Part shown: in pieces, positions 12,723 through 25,642 of the stretch
Numbering within the stretch: the stretch's first letter is position 1
Layout: each line of letters begins with the position of its first letter
Source of the DNA: Tetrahymena thermophila SB210
Taxonomy: Eukaryota > Ciliophora > Oligohymenophorea > Hymenostomatida > Tetrahymenidae
Reading direction: 5' to 3'
DNA length: 64,000 bases
Assembly: GCF_000189635.1 (NCBI RefSeq)
Contig: NW_002476559.1
Span: 1,302,001-1,366,000, forward strand
The notes under the pieces: model-generated
Seen by the model: the letters and a program-made list of their open reading frames with translations, nothing else
What the model was told of the DNA's origin: nothing
The model's database searches: none
Program-made: the position numbers and the translations under genes

Positions 12723-13282
12723 AAAAAGAATTGATGTTCTTGGATATTAATGATGGAGTATGTCTGTGTGTGTCTATGAGAATTTACATAATGTAAAAAG
12801 GAGATGCTCATGTGAGGGAAATTGAAATTATTTGATTAAAAAAAAGATAAAAATAAATAAAAAGAAATAGAACTTTTTCAATTAATTTTATTCAATTTAT
12901 TGTCTTTGTGCAGCACTTTTTTTTGTCTACACTCTATTTTTCGGATTATGAACTTCATTTTCTGAGATAGTCTCAAAATTTTTCCGCTGAATTAATTTTC
13001 TAATATTCTTAAAAAGATAACATAATAAAAAAATAAATAATTCAAAGAGACAATAAACAACAAAAGAGCAAACAGGCTTATAAAGAATGAAGGAAATAAA
13101 TATGAGTCAAGCTAAGAAAAAATAATTAATTTATGAATGTTTTTTAGATAAAGAGATATCTAGCTTGCTAAAATGAATGAAATTTGCTATGAATAAAATC
13201 TGGTTGCTTTATTTTTTGTTTAGATTTTATCGCTCATTCAAATATCTTAATTTTTATGTGTCTCGCGGATAAAAATTAATTA

Positions 13283-13360
13283 AATAAATAAATAAAGCAA
13301 GCAAGCAAAAAATATTAAATTGTTTATTTTGTATACTTGCTTGCTTGCTTATTTATTTAT
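13283..13360. repeat. Inverted repeat, ~25-bp arms
   Basis: The left arm (13283-13307: AATAAATAAATAAAG followed by (CAAG)n) is the reverse complement of the right arm (13337-13360: (TTGC)n followed by TTATTTATTTAT) with one base difference. The loop is about 29 bases. It lies some 330 bases upstream of the importin beta start. Confidence 0.8.
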
Positions 13361-13688
13361 ATGTAAGAATGAATGAAAGTTTATTTTTTTGCATGCTTAA
13401 AGATTTGAAAAGCAAAGATTGAATAGATTAATTAAAGTGGTTTGATTAATATCAAAAAAAGCAAAAAAGAACTCACTTAGTAAAAATTAAATAAAAAAGA
13501 AGCTAATAAATCAAATTATCTTAAAAGGGAAAGAAAAATTAAATAATAATTAAAATTATAGTATCAAAAAACTAAAAAATCAAAAAAAAAACAATAAAAG
13601 TAAATAAAATCAAACAAACAAACAAACCCACTTAGGGAAAGGAAATAGGAAAGAAAATAAACATAACAAAATAAAGGAAAAGAATAGA

Positions 13689-16600
13689 ATGAGTGACTTC
13701 AACTAATTGTTGAATACCGTCATGACTGGTGGCGCTGACAGAGCTTAGGCTGAAAAGCAATTAGAAATAATCTGCATGAACGATACTTCTAGCTTCTTCA
13801 AGAATCTCGTTAATGAGCTCTATAACGAAGGCAATTCAGAATAATTAAGACAACTTGCTGGTACTCTTATCAAAAGATCAGTTCGTTTGGAAGTAATTTA
13901 TTACCTTCTTTTCAATTTTAGTCTTTTTAGATTTGTCTAAGGGATAATGATGCCTAATTTATTCTCCTTAATACCTTCATTCTTCTGCAGATGTTTTATG
14001 TTTTTAACCAATAACATTTTTATATAAACAATTAGGTCTAGGGAAAGTACTTATGGAATGTTTTAGACTCAAATCTAAGAGAAAGCATTAAAAACACTCT
14101 TCTTTAAGTCATGATCGTTAAATTCCCTTCAATATAAAGAGCCTGCGCTAACGTAAGTCTATTCGATTAAACTTAACCTTCACCTTTTTATCTTTCTGCT
14201 TTTTTCGCTTCCTTTAGCATCCAAATAAATAAATAGTAAGCAATAAATAATTTTCCAGTAAAATATTTTTGTTTTTGATATGGAAGAAGCTCAAAACAGC
14301 AACAAACCAACATGAAAATATCGAAGCAAACTGTTTATGGTTGTTTTTATCTTAAAATTCATTTTCTTGTTCTGTTTAAAATACTTTCTCGAAATTAGTA
14401 TCTTTGAAATCTAATTTTTTCATAAGCTTTAAATATTTCTTTATATTTTTTAATTTTTCTTGGATCTGATTTTGATCTTCGCGGAAAAATTAATTAAATA
14501 AAAAACTCAAACAAATTATTTTAATAAAATGAGCACCAATTTAAATCTTCCTTTAGAAAATAATTACACCAGCAAAGATTTGCCAAAAAGCAAAAAACAA
14601 ACTGCCAAAATTATATTTTAACAAATTATGCTAAAAGCGGAAGCCATTTTTACAAATAAAACATTAAAATTTTATTTTGGTGAGCTTCACATTAATTATT
14701 TTTATTGAAATATTAGGCCATTTCTACCATCTTTACTGTTGAAGTTATTGAAGATAGATGGCTCAATCTTATTGATGATTTGGCTAACAGCACTTAACCA
14801 ACTATCACTACTGATATTAGAAAGGCTGCTATTCTCACTCTTGGTCAAATTTGCGATAAACTTAAAGAATTCAGATTAGGTAAGCAAAAATACAAAAAAT
14901 ATTCATTAAATTTTCATATTTCAAGTCAAAAAAGTCTTATTTAGCAAGATAACAAAATTAAGTAGCTTGAATAGAAATAGAATTACAATATTTAGCTAGC
15001 AAACTTCAAACAGGATATAGATTTTTTTATCCAATCCTTTAAGTAAATGCTTAAGCATTTAGTAAAATAGTTCAAGCCTACTACCAGCTAGCAAGCAACG
15101 ATGATAAAATTTAGGAATCATTTGTGTAGCAGATAGCTTTTTGATTCAAAAAATACATTAAAAAGAGAATAATAACTTGCTTAAAAATAGAAAAAATATT
15201 CAAAATTAAAGATTTCATTTTCCTATTATTAATTCTCTCAAATTCTCTTATTCATTATTTAATTGAAAATTAGGTAACAAGTTAGTTGGAGCTACCAAAG
15301 AAAAGATTTTGATGGCTATTTTAATTGGTTTGTCTCCTGATGAGCAAGATTTAGAAATCAGAGAAAACAGTATAATTGCTTTGGGAGATTGTGTCGAATT
15401 TATGACTGATATTTTAGAAGCTGAATAAGTCAGAGATTATACTGCCTAGTTGTTAATTACAGCCTTATAGCATCCTGATCAAAAGATTAAAGTAGCTGCT
15501 CTTCAACGTTCAAGTGATTTTGTAAAAGCCATCTATATTTATTTCACCAAATACGTTAGTGCATTCTTCAGTGCTACTTAGGGATCTATTCTCCACAACG
15601 ACGAAGATATCTGTATTCCTGCTATGGAAATATGGAGCACTCTTGCCAATGAGTACCATGAAAGAGATGAAAAGAATCACTAAGTTAACAGAGTTGATGT
15701 CCAAGCTATTCAAAACCCCAACCACATTTTACTCGTCTAAGAATAATTAGTTTAATGTCTTTTATAAAACCTCTTAAAAAATGACATGGATGATGACTCT
15801 GAAGCTGAATCTGCTATCTAGGAAGCCTCCTAAAAAGCACTCTGTTCCATCGTCGAAAGTGTTGGCGATGCAGTTGTTAATACCTTCACTGCTTTTATCA
15901 CTAACACCCTTACTAACTCTGAATGGACCTACAGACAAGGAGCTATTCTTGCTTTTGGCTCTTTAATGGAAGGTATCAGTGAAAATGTCATCTTAGATTT
16001 GATTACCAAAGCCTTTTCAGAGTACGTTAAAACCTTAAATGACCCTGTCCTTAAAGTTTAAGTAAACATATAAATTTAATTTTAACTACTTAATCTATTG
16101 TTTGCCAATAAGCACAAGAAGCAATCAAGCAAGCATCTGAACAAAAAAATCCAAATTAGAAAAGCTCTTATTTATTTATTTTATTTTATTTTTTAAATAG
16201 GAAAGTGGTGCCAAATTACTTTCTAAGATCGCTGAATATCATCCTAAGGCTATCCTTTTGAGATAAAACATTAGCAACGACCTTCCTGTTATTGTTGAAT
16301 CCCTCAAGTAAATTCCTTCAATTTCAAGACAAATTTGCTGGTTCTTCTGCTTCCTTGCTGAAAACTTGGATAAGTATCCTTAAAACTTTATTTCTCAACA
16401 TTTCGATATCCTCGTAGAATCTCTCATAAAAAATGGTAACTATAAAAATAGTTTTATGAAATTTTATTGAAAGAATATTTTATTTAATTATAAATAGCTA
16501 TCAGAAGCGATTTAGGATCTGGTAACTACAATGTTATCGATGTTTCTTTCATGTCCGCCCTTAACATCATTCACTATTCTCGTGCTGTTAATATCGGTTA

Positions 16601-17784
16601 TAAATATCTTAATTTCTTCCTTACTCTCTTCAAGGATTCTTATGCCATCTAGCCTATTGAAAGAAGAAATGCCATTCAATCTGGTATCCTCTCTGCCCTT
16701 CATGTAATTTAATCAATTTATTCACATACAAAAATAAATAAATAAACAAATATTTTATCTAAAAAAAAATTATTAAAATTTTTTAATGAAATAATTTTAT
16801 AAATGAAGGCTTGCTTATTAACTTTAGATGATAAATTCGATCCTAACATGTCAGATACCGTTTTCTAATTAGTTGTTGACCATTTTATGAATATTAAGAA
16901 TGTTGATAGTGATGGTATGTATATTGTCAGTGCTCTCGCTACATGCATTGGTACTAACTTTGTTAAATATTTAGACAAGGTTTGGCCTTATATTGAGCAC
17001 GCCTTGACTTAGAGATAATAGGATTTAGAACTCTTCAAAACTTGCATGGGAACTATTGCTGATGTTGCTAGAGCTTGTGATAATCAATTTTCATGCAAAC
17101 TTAATATTTTGAACAACTTATTTGCTGCCCTTGAATCTCCTCAATTCAATAGAGATGTCAAGCTCAATATCTTCAGTTGCATAGGTGATATTTGTCTTGC
17201 TACTAAAGAAAATACCCTTCCATACCTTGAAAACCTTGTTAAAATATTTGACATTGGTTTTACTGCAGCAGTTGAATTGTCTAGATCTGACCAACAAGAC
17301 ATATAGGACTACTCTGAATAATTAAAGGAAAAACTCATTGAATCCTACACTTGTGTTCTTCATGGTATTAACGATACTCAACAAAACCCTACCTTCTTTA
17401 ATCATTGCCCTAAACTCGTTGAATTCATCACTCTCACATGTGATAAAAACCTCCATCCTACTGTCGTAATAATTTAGCAATATTTGAAATCAGCTAAAAA
17501 TTAATTAAATTTATTTATAATTAAATGAATAGGATTACGTTAGAAACTGCTTGACATTACTTGTTGATATTGGTAACTTCTATAAAAACTAGGTTGGACC
17601 TTATATAAAAACTAACTTCACTAAATACCTTATTGATGTATTACAAGAATTCGACTAAAGTGAAGAAGGTAAAGAGACAATCAGCTTTGCTCACAGAGTA
17701 AATAAAACTTATTAATTTCAAAATAAATGTTTATTTAACTATTTTTTTAAATTAATTAATTAACAGGTACTTCAAGAACTTTGA
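13689..17784 (+). CDS. KPNB1: Importin subunit beta (karyopherin beta-1), 850 aa
   Basis: Nuclear import receptor built of HEAT repeats: it binds importin alpha or cargo in the cytoplasm, crosses the pore through FG nucleoporins and is released by RanGTP. Nine exons: 13689-13892, 14036-14152, 14717-14879, 15274-16061, 16201-16435, 16498-16703, 16809-17465, 17533-17697 and 17767-17784. Every junction is in phase and the product is 850 residues, against 861-876 for yeast and human. Recognisable family blocks include the N-terminal LRQLAGTLIKRSV, ALQNLVKI-like repeats, an acidic DMDDDSEAE loop (human DENDDDDDW), EWTYRQGAILAFGSLMEGI (human DWRYRDAAVMAFGCILEG) and a C-terminal DVKLNIFSCIGDICLATKEN block. 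The last exon encodes only five residues plus TGA. Confidence 0.96.
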
Positions 17785-18891
17785 GAGTGATAATTGAAAG
17801 AATAAGCTTTGTTAATTTTAATAATGTTTAGAATAATACAAAATTTAGTTAAATAAAATAAATTCACATAACAACAAAACCAACTAAAACATAACCACAA
17901 ACAAACACATAAAAAGCCATAAATACACTGACTGATTCATACAATATTTTTACAATTTATCCTCCATTTTTAGATTTAAATTCTTAAAATCTTTAATTTA
18001 AAATTATTAATAAAAAAAACTTCCATATAATATTAACCGCCGCCATAAATAAATAAATAATCATAATCACAATAAAAAAAATATGTGTATCCTGATTTAT
18101 ATTTGATTCATTTATAATTGTATTCTTGTTAAATATCTATCTATCTATCTATTTCTTATTAATTTAAATTATAGTAAATTAAATAATCTACCTATCTATA
18201 TATCTCTCTCAATTTTGTTTATTGACTAAAAAACCCTTTTAAAAATAAAATAAATCAGTCATTTAATTATTTTATATATTTTTTTTTTTCATTTAATAGT
18301 TAAATAATGTCATGAATTTAATAAATGATGGTTTTGAAATAATTTAACAATTAAAATTTTTTTTATCAAAAAACATTAAATAATTAAAATTATTATTATT
18401 TAACTATTCAAATTAATCAATTACTTTGATATTTTGTGTTTTTCCACTTTTTTATAAAAAAGTCAAATTAAGATATTATAAACAGAGTTTGAAAAGTTTT
18501 AAATAATAAAACTTTTTAAAAAATTTTCATTAAAGCTAATAGAACAGCTTCACACTTACAAAAAATATAAATATTTTTTTAAATATTCATTTTTATTTTA
18601 AAAGCTTTGATTGATGTCCAAACTTTAATTGTTAAATCAAAAAATTAAATAAAAAAATTATTTTATGAATAAGTCTAAAATAAATAATAAATATATTTAA
18701 ATTTCATTATGAAAAATCTATTTTTGTTTTTATTATTAAGGATTTATTTGTTATATTGCTTTTTTGTTTGTTATTTATAGTAGTAGTAGTATTAGGGCTT
18801 GATTGAAATCATTATTAAAAATCTGAAATCATTAAATTAAATTTATTATTAAATAAAATCAACCAATTTATCACTTTAAGAAGTAAGATTA
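17785..18891. other. AT-rich spacer
   Basis: Spacer between importin beta and the Rap1-like gene. It has a (ATCT)n run near 18134-18152 and a TAG trinucleotide run near 18779. No coding frame was seen. Confidence 0.7.
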
Positions 18892-20028
18892 ATGAATTAG
18901 AAAAAACAAAAAGAAACAGAAAGCAATATTGATATTTTTAGATTGCTTTCAGATGGAATAAAGAGTTATGAGCAAAAAGGTTTGAATCTTAAATTAAAAG
19001 AAAAATCATCTAATACTAAACTGCCATATTGCTTATACGAAGATTTAAAGATTATATTTGAGTTTAGTTAAAATTCGGAATCGAAATTAACTGTCTTTAA
19101 GTAGCTTGCAAGTAATTAGTTATCTCATAGATCAGAAGATTCAATAAGGAGTCGTTATAGAGATTTCATTTAAGAATTAAATCCTTCTGATTTTTAAAAT
19201 ATTTCAAAATATGTTATTGAGAAAAGATCCATTGAAGGATATCTTGTAAAAGAGAGAGATGAGCATGGAAACAAAACATATGTTGTAAAGGATCAGTTAA
19301 AAACAACAAGTAGCGAAAGTAAATCTTAAAAGAATCCTTCAAAAAAGACTGTTGAACAATAATAAAGTAAAAGTAAAGAAGAAATAAAATTGCCTTTGAA
19401 GAGAAAGCCTGAAAACGTACCTGAAATTCTTATAAATGGAAAAAAATAACTCAAATCTACCAAACCAGATAATCATTAAAAGGAGCCTGCACAAAAGATT
19501 AAACAATAAGATCAAAATAACTTAGAAGAGGAAGAAGAAAAAGAGTTTCAATACAAAAAGACTTAAAAAAATAAAAGCTAGATAAATTAAGTAAATGAAG
19601 TTGATTCAAGAAATAAAAAGAATTAAAATAACTAAATGGAAGTTCAATAACCATAGCCCAAGTAAAATCAATAGCAATAACAACAAGCTTAAGCTCATAA
19701 AATATCTAATTAACTGAGTGAGTAGGAATATAAAGATGCAAGGGAGTTAGATGTCTATATTCACTTCCTAGCTAATTATGAAAATGTACAAAAAAAGAGT
19801 TTGATCCACACTCTAGACAAGCTATCTGGAGATTTCAATTAACTTGTTGACTATTTATAAACTCAAAACCATAATTTACTCTGGAAAGAAGACGAAGACG
19901 AAGTCTTACGCAATTTTAGTGAGCAATCATCTCAAACTATCTACCTACTTAAAACCTTAAAAAAAGGAAAAGAAAATATCTTAAGAAGAGCTACTTATCT
20001 AGGCATAGAACTCCCAGATTTTGAATGA
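18892..20028 (+). CDS. Rap1 (TERF2IP)-like protein: Myb-type domain plus Rap1 C-terminal domain, 378 aa
   Basis: Single-exon gene with stop TGA at 20026. Residues about 49-96 read like the Rap1 Myb domain: human TEADDVAILTYVKEN...LWKAMEKSSLTQHSW...RYLKHL aligns with YEDLKIIFEFSQNS...VFKQLASNQLSHRSE...RYRDFIQEL. Residues about 100-280 are K/E/Q-rich linker with an acidic LEEEEEKE. The last 95 residues resemble the Rap1 C-terminal (RCT) domain: LSGDFNQLVDYLQTQNHNLLW, then KEDEDEVL, corresponds to human NSGELEATSAFLASGQ...IWSRQDDIDL, and GKENILRRATYLGIEL to GAQNVARRIEFRKK. In yeast and vertebrates Rap1 sits on telomeres, bound directly or through a TRF protein. No BRCT domain was seen at the N-terminus. 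The match is by eye, so orthology is an inference; a generic Myb-like protein is the alternative. Confidence 0.6.
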
Positions 20029-21706
20029 AAAAGTTTGATAAAAAATGCTTAAACTGCAAAAACAAACAAACAAAAAATGTATCCAAATATAAAAAAGAAA
20101 GAAGTGTTGTTTATTTATTTATTTTCTACCAACAATTTAATTTCAGCAATGATTTTTAATTATTTTAAATCCGCGGCTAATTATAATATTTAAATTGTTA
20201 GAATTAATTATTAACTCATTAATTAATTAATACATTCATCGAAATTTAGTTGTATGTTCTAAAAAAAATATTAAATAAATGAATAAATTCATTTTAATAA
20301 TAACCTCATGATCTATCTATCTTATTATTTATTTATTAAAAGTTTAAATGAATTTAAATTTTAACTATTTGGTGTTTAAGTGTTAAAAATAGCAAGTTAA
20401 TTTAAATTGCAATTTAAAATCTCTCATTTATTTAATCTTTGTTCTTTTTAATATTTAAATTACTCTAGCATAAAAAAATAATACTAGTTAAACTCTTCTC
20501 AATTAAACATTCTTAAAATGAAATTTATTGTTTTATGCTGAATTTTACCTTGCAAATATTTTAGAAGAATAACTAAAATATTTTCTTTAAAGCTATTTAT
20601 AAAAACATTTTCATATAATAATTAGATAGATAGATGATTAAATAAAAAAAATCTATCTTATTAGATTTTAAACATTTTTAGAAATAATTTCTATTGGCTT
20701 TTTCAAAAATTATCATTCATTTTTTACTCCTCTTTAAAAATATTCTAACAAAAAAATAAAAAATAATTTGTTTAATCATCAAGTTATTTCTAATGCTTAT
20801 GAATAAATTTTAAATAAATTTATTATTTTCTTGCTTTTCTTTAATATTGTTATACATAAATTTTAAGCTATCAATTTCACTCTTTAAATATTTGATTTTT
20901 AAAGAATTATCTTATTTAGATTTTTTAAATTTTTAGAAATAAATTATTTCAAATTAACTGTTTAAAATTTAAGTTTCATTTTATATTTTTCTTTTTTAAA
21001 ATTAAAAATATTATAACTAAAGAAATAAATTATTCATTTAATCATTGATTTATTTGTATCAATAAATTGAAAATTATTTTACAACTTTAATTAAACTTCA
21101 GATTATTATAGTTACTATGATATGGATTTAATAGCTAATATTATAAATTTTAATTAAAAAATGTTTCATTTACAATAAAGATAAATTTTATCTTATCTAT
21201 TAATAAATTGATTTTTTAGTTAGTTAGTTAGTTTGTTTGTGTTTCTAAATTCATTATTTCGTTAGTAGCTCGTAAATACATTTCTATTCATTATGTTCAG
21301 TAAAAAATATGTTTGTTGTGTATTTAGAAATTATGAAAGTATAAAATCAGTAAATGATTATAATGGTCAACTTAATAATATTTTTTATTTTATTTTTAAA
21401 GAATTTGGAAAGATTATATCTTAAAAATTAAATTAACAAATTATTTTTATTTAGATAATTATAATAACTAGGCAAATATTTAAATGTTCGCTAGGTTTTT
21501 GTTTATTTGTAAAATTGAATTCAAGTAAGATTTTTATGAAAATCTGTGATTGAATCAGCTAACTAAATCTTTGTATTTATTTTTTCAAAAATAAATAATT
21601 AAAAACATTATTAAAAGCATTGCAATTAGGTAGTAGTTTGTTGTTTAAAAGTGAAGAAATTATAAAATAATATAGCTGTTATTCATCATTATTTCAAGAT
21701 AATTTT
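20029..21706. other. AT-rich spacer
   Basis: About 1.7 kb of AT-rich spacer with short GTTT/TTAG repeats near 21220. Nothing else could be supported. Confidence 0.7.
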
Positions 21707-24700
21707 ATGAAACTTTCTTTTGTATCAGCATAGAGCCAAAATAGCGTAATTTTCTCTCCTACATAGAGTTATGCTGTTTAATCGTTTAACAATACTTCGA
21801 AAAGCACTGATACTGCAACTTAATAATTAGCTAATTAATAAAAGTAGCAGTTAAAAGGATAAAATAATTTTGTTTCTTTTTAAAATATTTAAATAAACTC
21901 TCCGCCTAACAACAAAATGAATGAAAATAAGTAGCTTAGTCTTTCTTACAAAAGTTTACTACTTTAAAGTCCAAACCAGACTACCTAAATTAGTACTGTC
22001 AGTGGCAGAGATAATTTTTAAAAAAACTTAAGCAATAGCTTCACAAAATCTCCAAAACAAGTAACTTTTAGTGATGATAAAAATGACCTGTAGAAATTTA
22101 CCTAAGATGTTATAAATCCTTACAATTTAAGAGAGGCCAGATAAAGACAATAATATCCTCTATTGTAGCAGCAGCAGCAACTTTCAAAATCAGACAAAAT
22201 TTTGGTTGAAGAAAACATTCAAAATGATAATAGCAACTACAGCAATAAAAATGCACTTTTTTTAATACCTAAGAGCTAAATCTAAAATTCATCAGAAGAA
22301 TTGACTTAAGAAAGCAGTGAGAAATAATCAATAAATTAGAACTATACTGGCTTTAAATACAATAAAAATTAAAATGATGAATATGAAATTAGCAAACATA
22401 ACAAGGGTTATTTCTTATCCAATAATTGTGTAGGAGAAAGAAGTGTGATTAAAGAGGTAACAGAAGAGGATTCTGATATCAAAGCGAAGATAAATCATGA
22501 ATAAAATAGCGAATTTGAAGAAAGTAGTCCTAAATTTGATTTACTGTAGCAAAGCTTGATGAATAAGGAATACATGGAATTTAAAAATCAACAGCAATCT
22601 GTTTTCAAGTTACCAACTGCTTAGGAGAATATTGATAAGTAGGAGCAAATTAAGAATGTTATTGTTGGAAACAAAAAGATTTCTATGATAAAGAATAACA
22701 TAAAAAATAGACTTGCAGAGCTTGAAAAGAGAATCGAAGATGCAAATAAAAATAATGGAGAACTCCACGAGCAGCTAGATAAAATAGATAACCATAATCT
22801 TTAAGAAAGCACAAGCGAGTTAGAAGACTTTAGCAATAATAATAGTAAATTTATGAAATCTTTTTCTCAAAACAAAGATATTGATAGCAATAAAATCACT
22901 CCTCGCATTTCAAACAACGATGAACAGCATTAATTAAAATCTAATTAGATTAATTAAAATACTCAGCTATTTCAAAAAACCATCAAATACGAAAATTTAA
23001 ATTAAAATCCTTATCTTAATCAGCAATCCAATAACTTTGCTACTTAAAAAAATATATTTGAAAATAGAGAGCTATAGCAAAATATTCATGAAAATTCTCT
23101 TGTTTCTTCAAATATAAATAATAGCAGAAGACACAGTTAGGAGGGAAAGCAAAATGTAATTGATTAAAGCAAGTAATTTAGAAATAATGATTAAAATAGA
23201 GAAAATACATAAACCACATCTAGAGATGATCAATCTAATATTTCTGCTTTAGTTAGAGATTTCTCACACATAGCTGATAATAAAAAGGTCAATGACTCTT
23301 CTTATCATAACAATTAAAATTCTTTCAGCATCGCTTCCGATTATAAAAAATAATTTATCCCATTTTAAGAGAATTCAAAGCCAATTTAATAGTCTCTTCC
23401 TTAAAGTAGCTCAGGCACTAATGTAAACTAGTAAGCTTAAAATTTGCCTCCTTACCACCATCATCATAACTTTTCTTTCAGAGATAGAAATATTAATTCA
23501 GAAAACGATAGATATTTAAGTAATATTGAATAGAAAAAAGAAAAAAATGACGACGAATTTACTAAATACTATATTAATGTCTAATAAAAAATAAAAGAAT
23601 ATAAGGAAAATAGCATCAATTCTTCAAAACAGCTAAATCAATCTAACGAAAACAGTCAAGAATAAATTAGATAAGAATTGTTGAACAATAGCTAGAATAA
23701 ATATATTTAGAGCGATTAATTAAAGCTTAATGATAATAAAGATTTGATAAGATCTATGGCAGGATGTAATAATAAAAATGATGGAATAAATGGATTTAGA
23801 AGAGGTTATCAACTAGATAAATTTATGAGAGATCAATAAATAGTTCAAAATAAAAGAACTCAATAAAATTATGATAGAAGTAGAAAAAGTTATTAAAAAT
23901 CTAAATCACATTCTAAAGATTTAAATGATTAGAACGAGTTGAATAATAGCAATTTGAGCAAAACAGCTAGCTTAAATAGGTCTAGTTCTGAACTCAAAAC
24001 AATGCTGAACGATGACCTTAATCGCTCACTGAACAAGCATTAATAGCTGAAATAAATTAAAGATTAAATAGTAGATGAAATAGGAAAATAAAAATTAAGA
24101 TTGAGCTTTGAAAAATAAGGAAAAACATAAATTCTCAATGATTCTATGGGAAGGGAGCAATTAAACAGTAAATCGTAGCAGAATAATAGTTGTAAAATTT
24201 AAATTTATAGCAACTGCAATAATTTGAGTAGCAGCTTTACTAATAAGTCAGATTATTCTAATTAAGTTTATAAACAAAATAACTAACAAACTCATTTTAT
24301 TAATCAAGATGCAAATACCTATCAAAATATTCTTTAAAGTGAATAGGATAGCAAGTAATAAACATCGACTTTATAAAAATAGCACTCACAAAACTCTTTC
24401 ACTTAATAATAAACACCATCATCTTCGTCACAAAGAAACAACTCTTTTAAAGTAAAATCTCATGAAAATCAAATAAATAATTCAAGCAATAACATTAGTA
24501 AACAAAATTATAATAATTATTTGAAAGATATTTAAAATAACTCTTCAAGGTCTGCTTTAGAAACACATAATTTTACAGATAGATTAGAAAATGGAAATAT
24601 TCCTTCTGGACAATAACAAGAAAATGTAATTGGCTGTAAAAATGATACAAAAGAATTAGAAAAGTAAACATTTTTAGAGAATGTTAAGGATCAAGCTAAT

Positions 24701-25642
24701 CATGATAAAAATTAGTATGATTTTAAAGAAAACAAATTATACTAAGCAGTTAAAAATTAGTTATAAGAAAAAGCTGATAGTTAGAATATCGCTAACAAAT
24801 CAACTGCGTAAGTTACTAAATTAGAAAACAAACCTTTGTAAGAAAAGGTTAATGATGTTGAATATAATAACAGTAAGCTAAACCATACAAATAATTCTTA
24901 CAATCAAAGCGATGTCAGCTTTTCATAGAATAAAGGAAGGCTGCTTGTGAGAAGTATTGCAGACTTCTAAGTAGGTAGCGAAAATAGTAAAAATTTAGTT
25001 AAAGAGCAAGTTGTGTTTAAGAAAAAAATAAATGAAATACAGTAAGAAATAAATGAAAAGGAATCTTAAATGAAACTGTAAAACAAAATCACTGAATGCA
25101 TAAATATTTACTAAAATTAAAAAAAGAATGAGTAAATGCTTTAGGCAAGTAACAGATAGAGGTCTCCTTACAATTCCTCTAATAATTTCTTTAATTCCTC
25201 TTTGAATAATTAGTAATATCTAAATAAAACCACTTAAAATACTCTTACAGGTCTCAATCACACTGATTTGGAAATACCAAGTCAGATTGATCAAAATAAA
25301 ATGACAAACCTTTCAATGAGCGTTAGTTTTGCATCTCCTAACTAAAGAAGCTTAAGCAGATCAAAGAAGAGTGTTAGATTTTTGAATCCATAAGATGACA
25401 AATAACTTGTAAATAGTATTGAAAAAGCAAAAAAAGCTAAATATTAAGAAAAAGTAAAGAATATAATAAGTTAGAAAGTACATAACTGGCTAAATAAACC
25501 TTCTAAACCTTAAATGGTATTCAACGATTCTAAATACAGGATAAACAATAAGTAAAACAACAACAACAATAACAAATAGCTAAACTCCTCCTCTACATTA
25601 CCAAAGAATTGTTATATTCCTCAAAATATTTATTAAAAGTGA
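21707..25642 (+). CDS. Large Q/N/S-rich low-complexity protein (1311 aa)
   Basis: One uninterrupted exon of 1312 codons, far beyond chance; glutamine is written mostly TAA and TAG. No known domain was seen. Features: a basic N-terminus with SPTQSYA; a short coiled coil at about 320-370 (IGNKKISMIKNNIKNRLAE-type heptads); long N/Q/S/K-rich stretches with a HHHHN patch; a second coiled coil near 1105-1150 (KEQVVFKKKINEIQQEIN); and an ordered-looking basic tail with SRSKKSVRFLN and a lysine-rich helix ending in KVHNWLNKP. Composition suggests a condensate-forming or scaffold protein, which is inference only. No membrane segment or signal peptide is present. Confidence 0.85.

Larger units (their letters stand above)
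9698..13688. other. Four-kilobase spacer with tandem repeats
   Basis: This is the longest stretch without a firm gene. It contains the 350-bp tandem repeat (10095-11440), a possible broken gene (12244-12722) and an inverted repeat (13283-13360), each entered separately. The remainder is AT-rich with no feature I can support. Confidence 0.6.
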
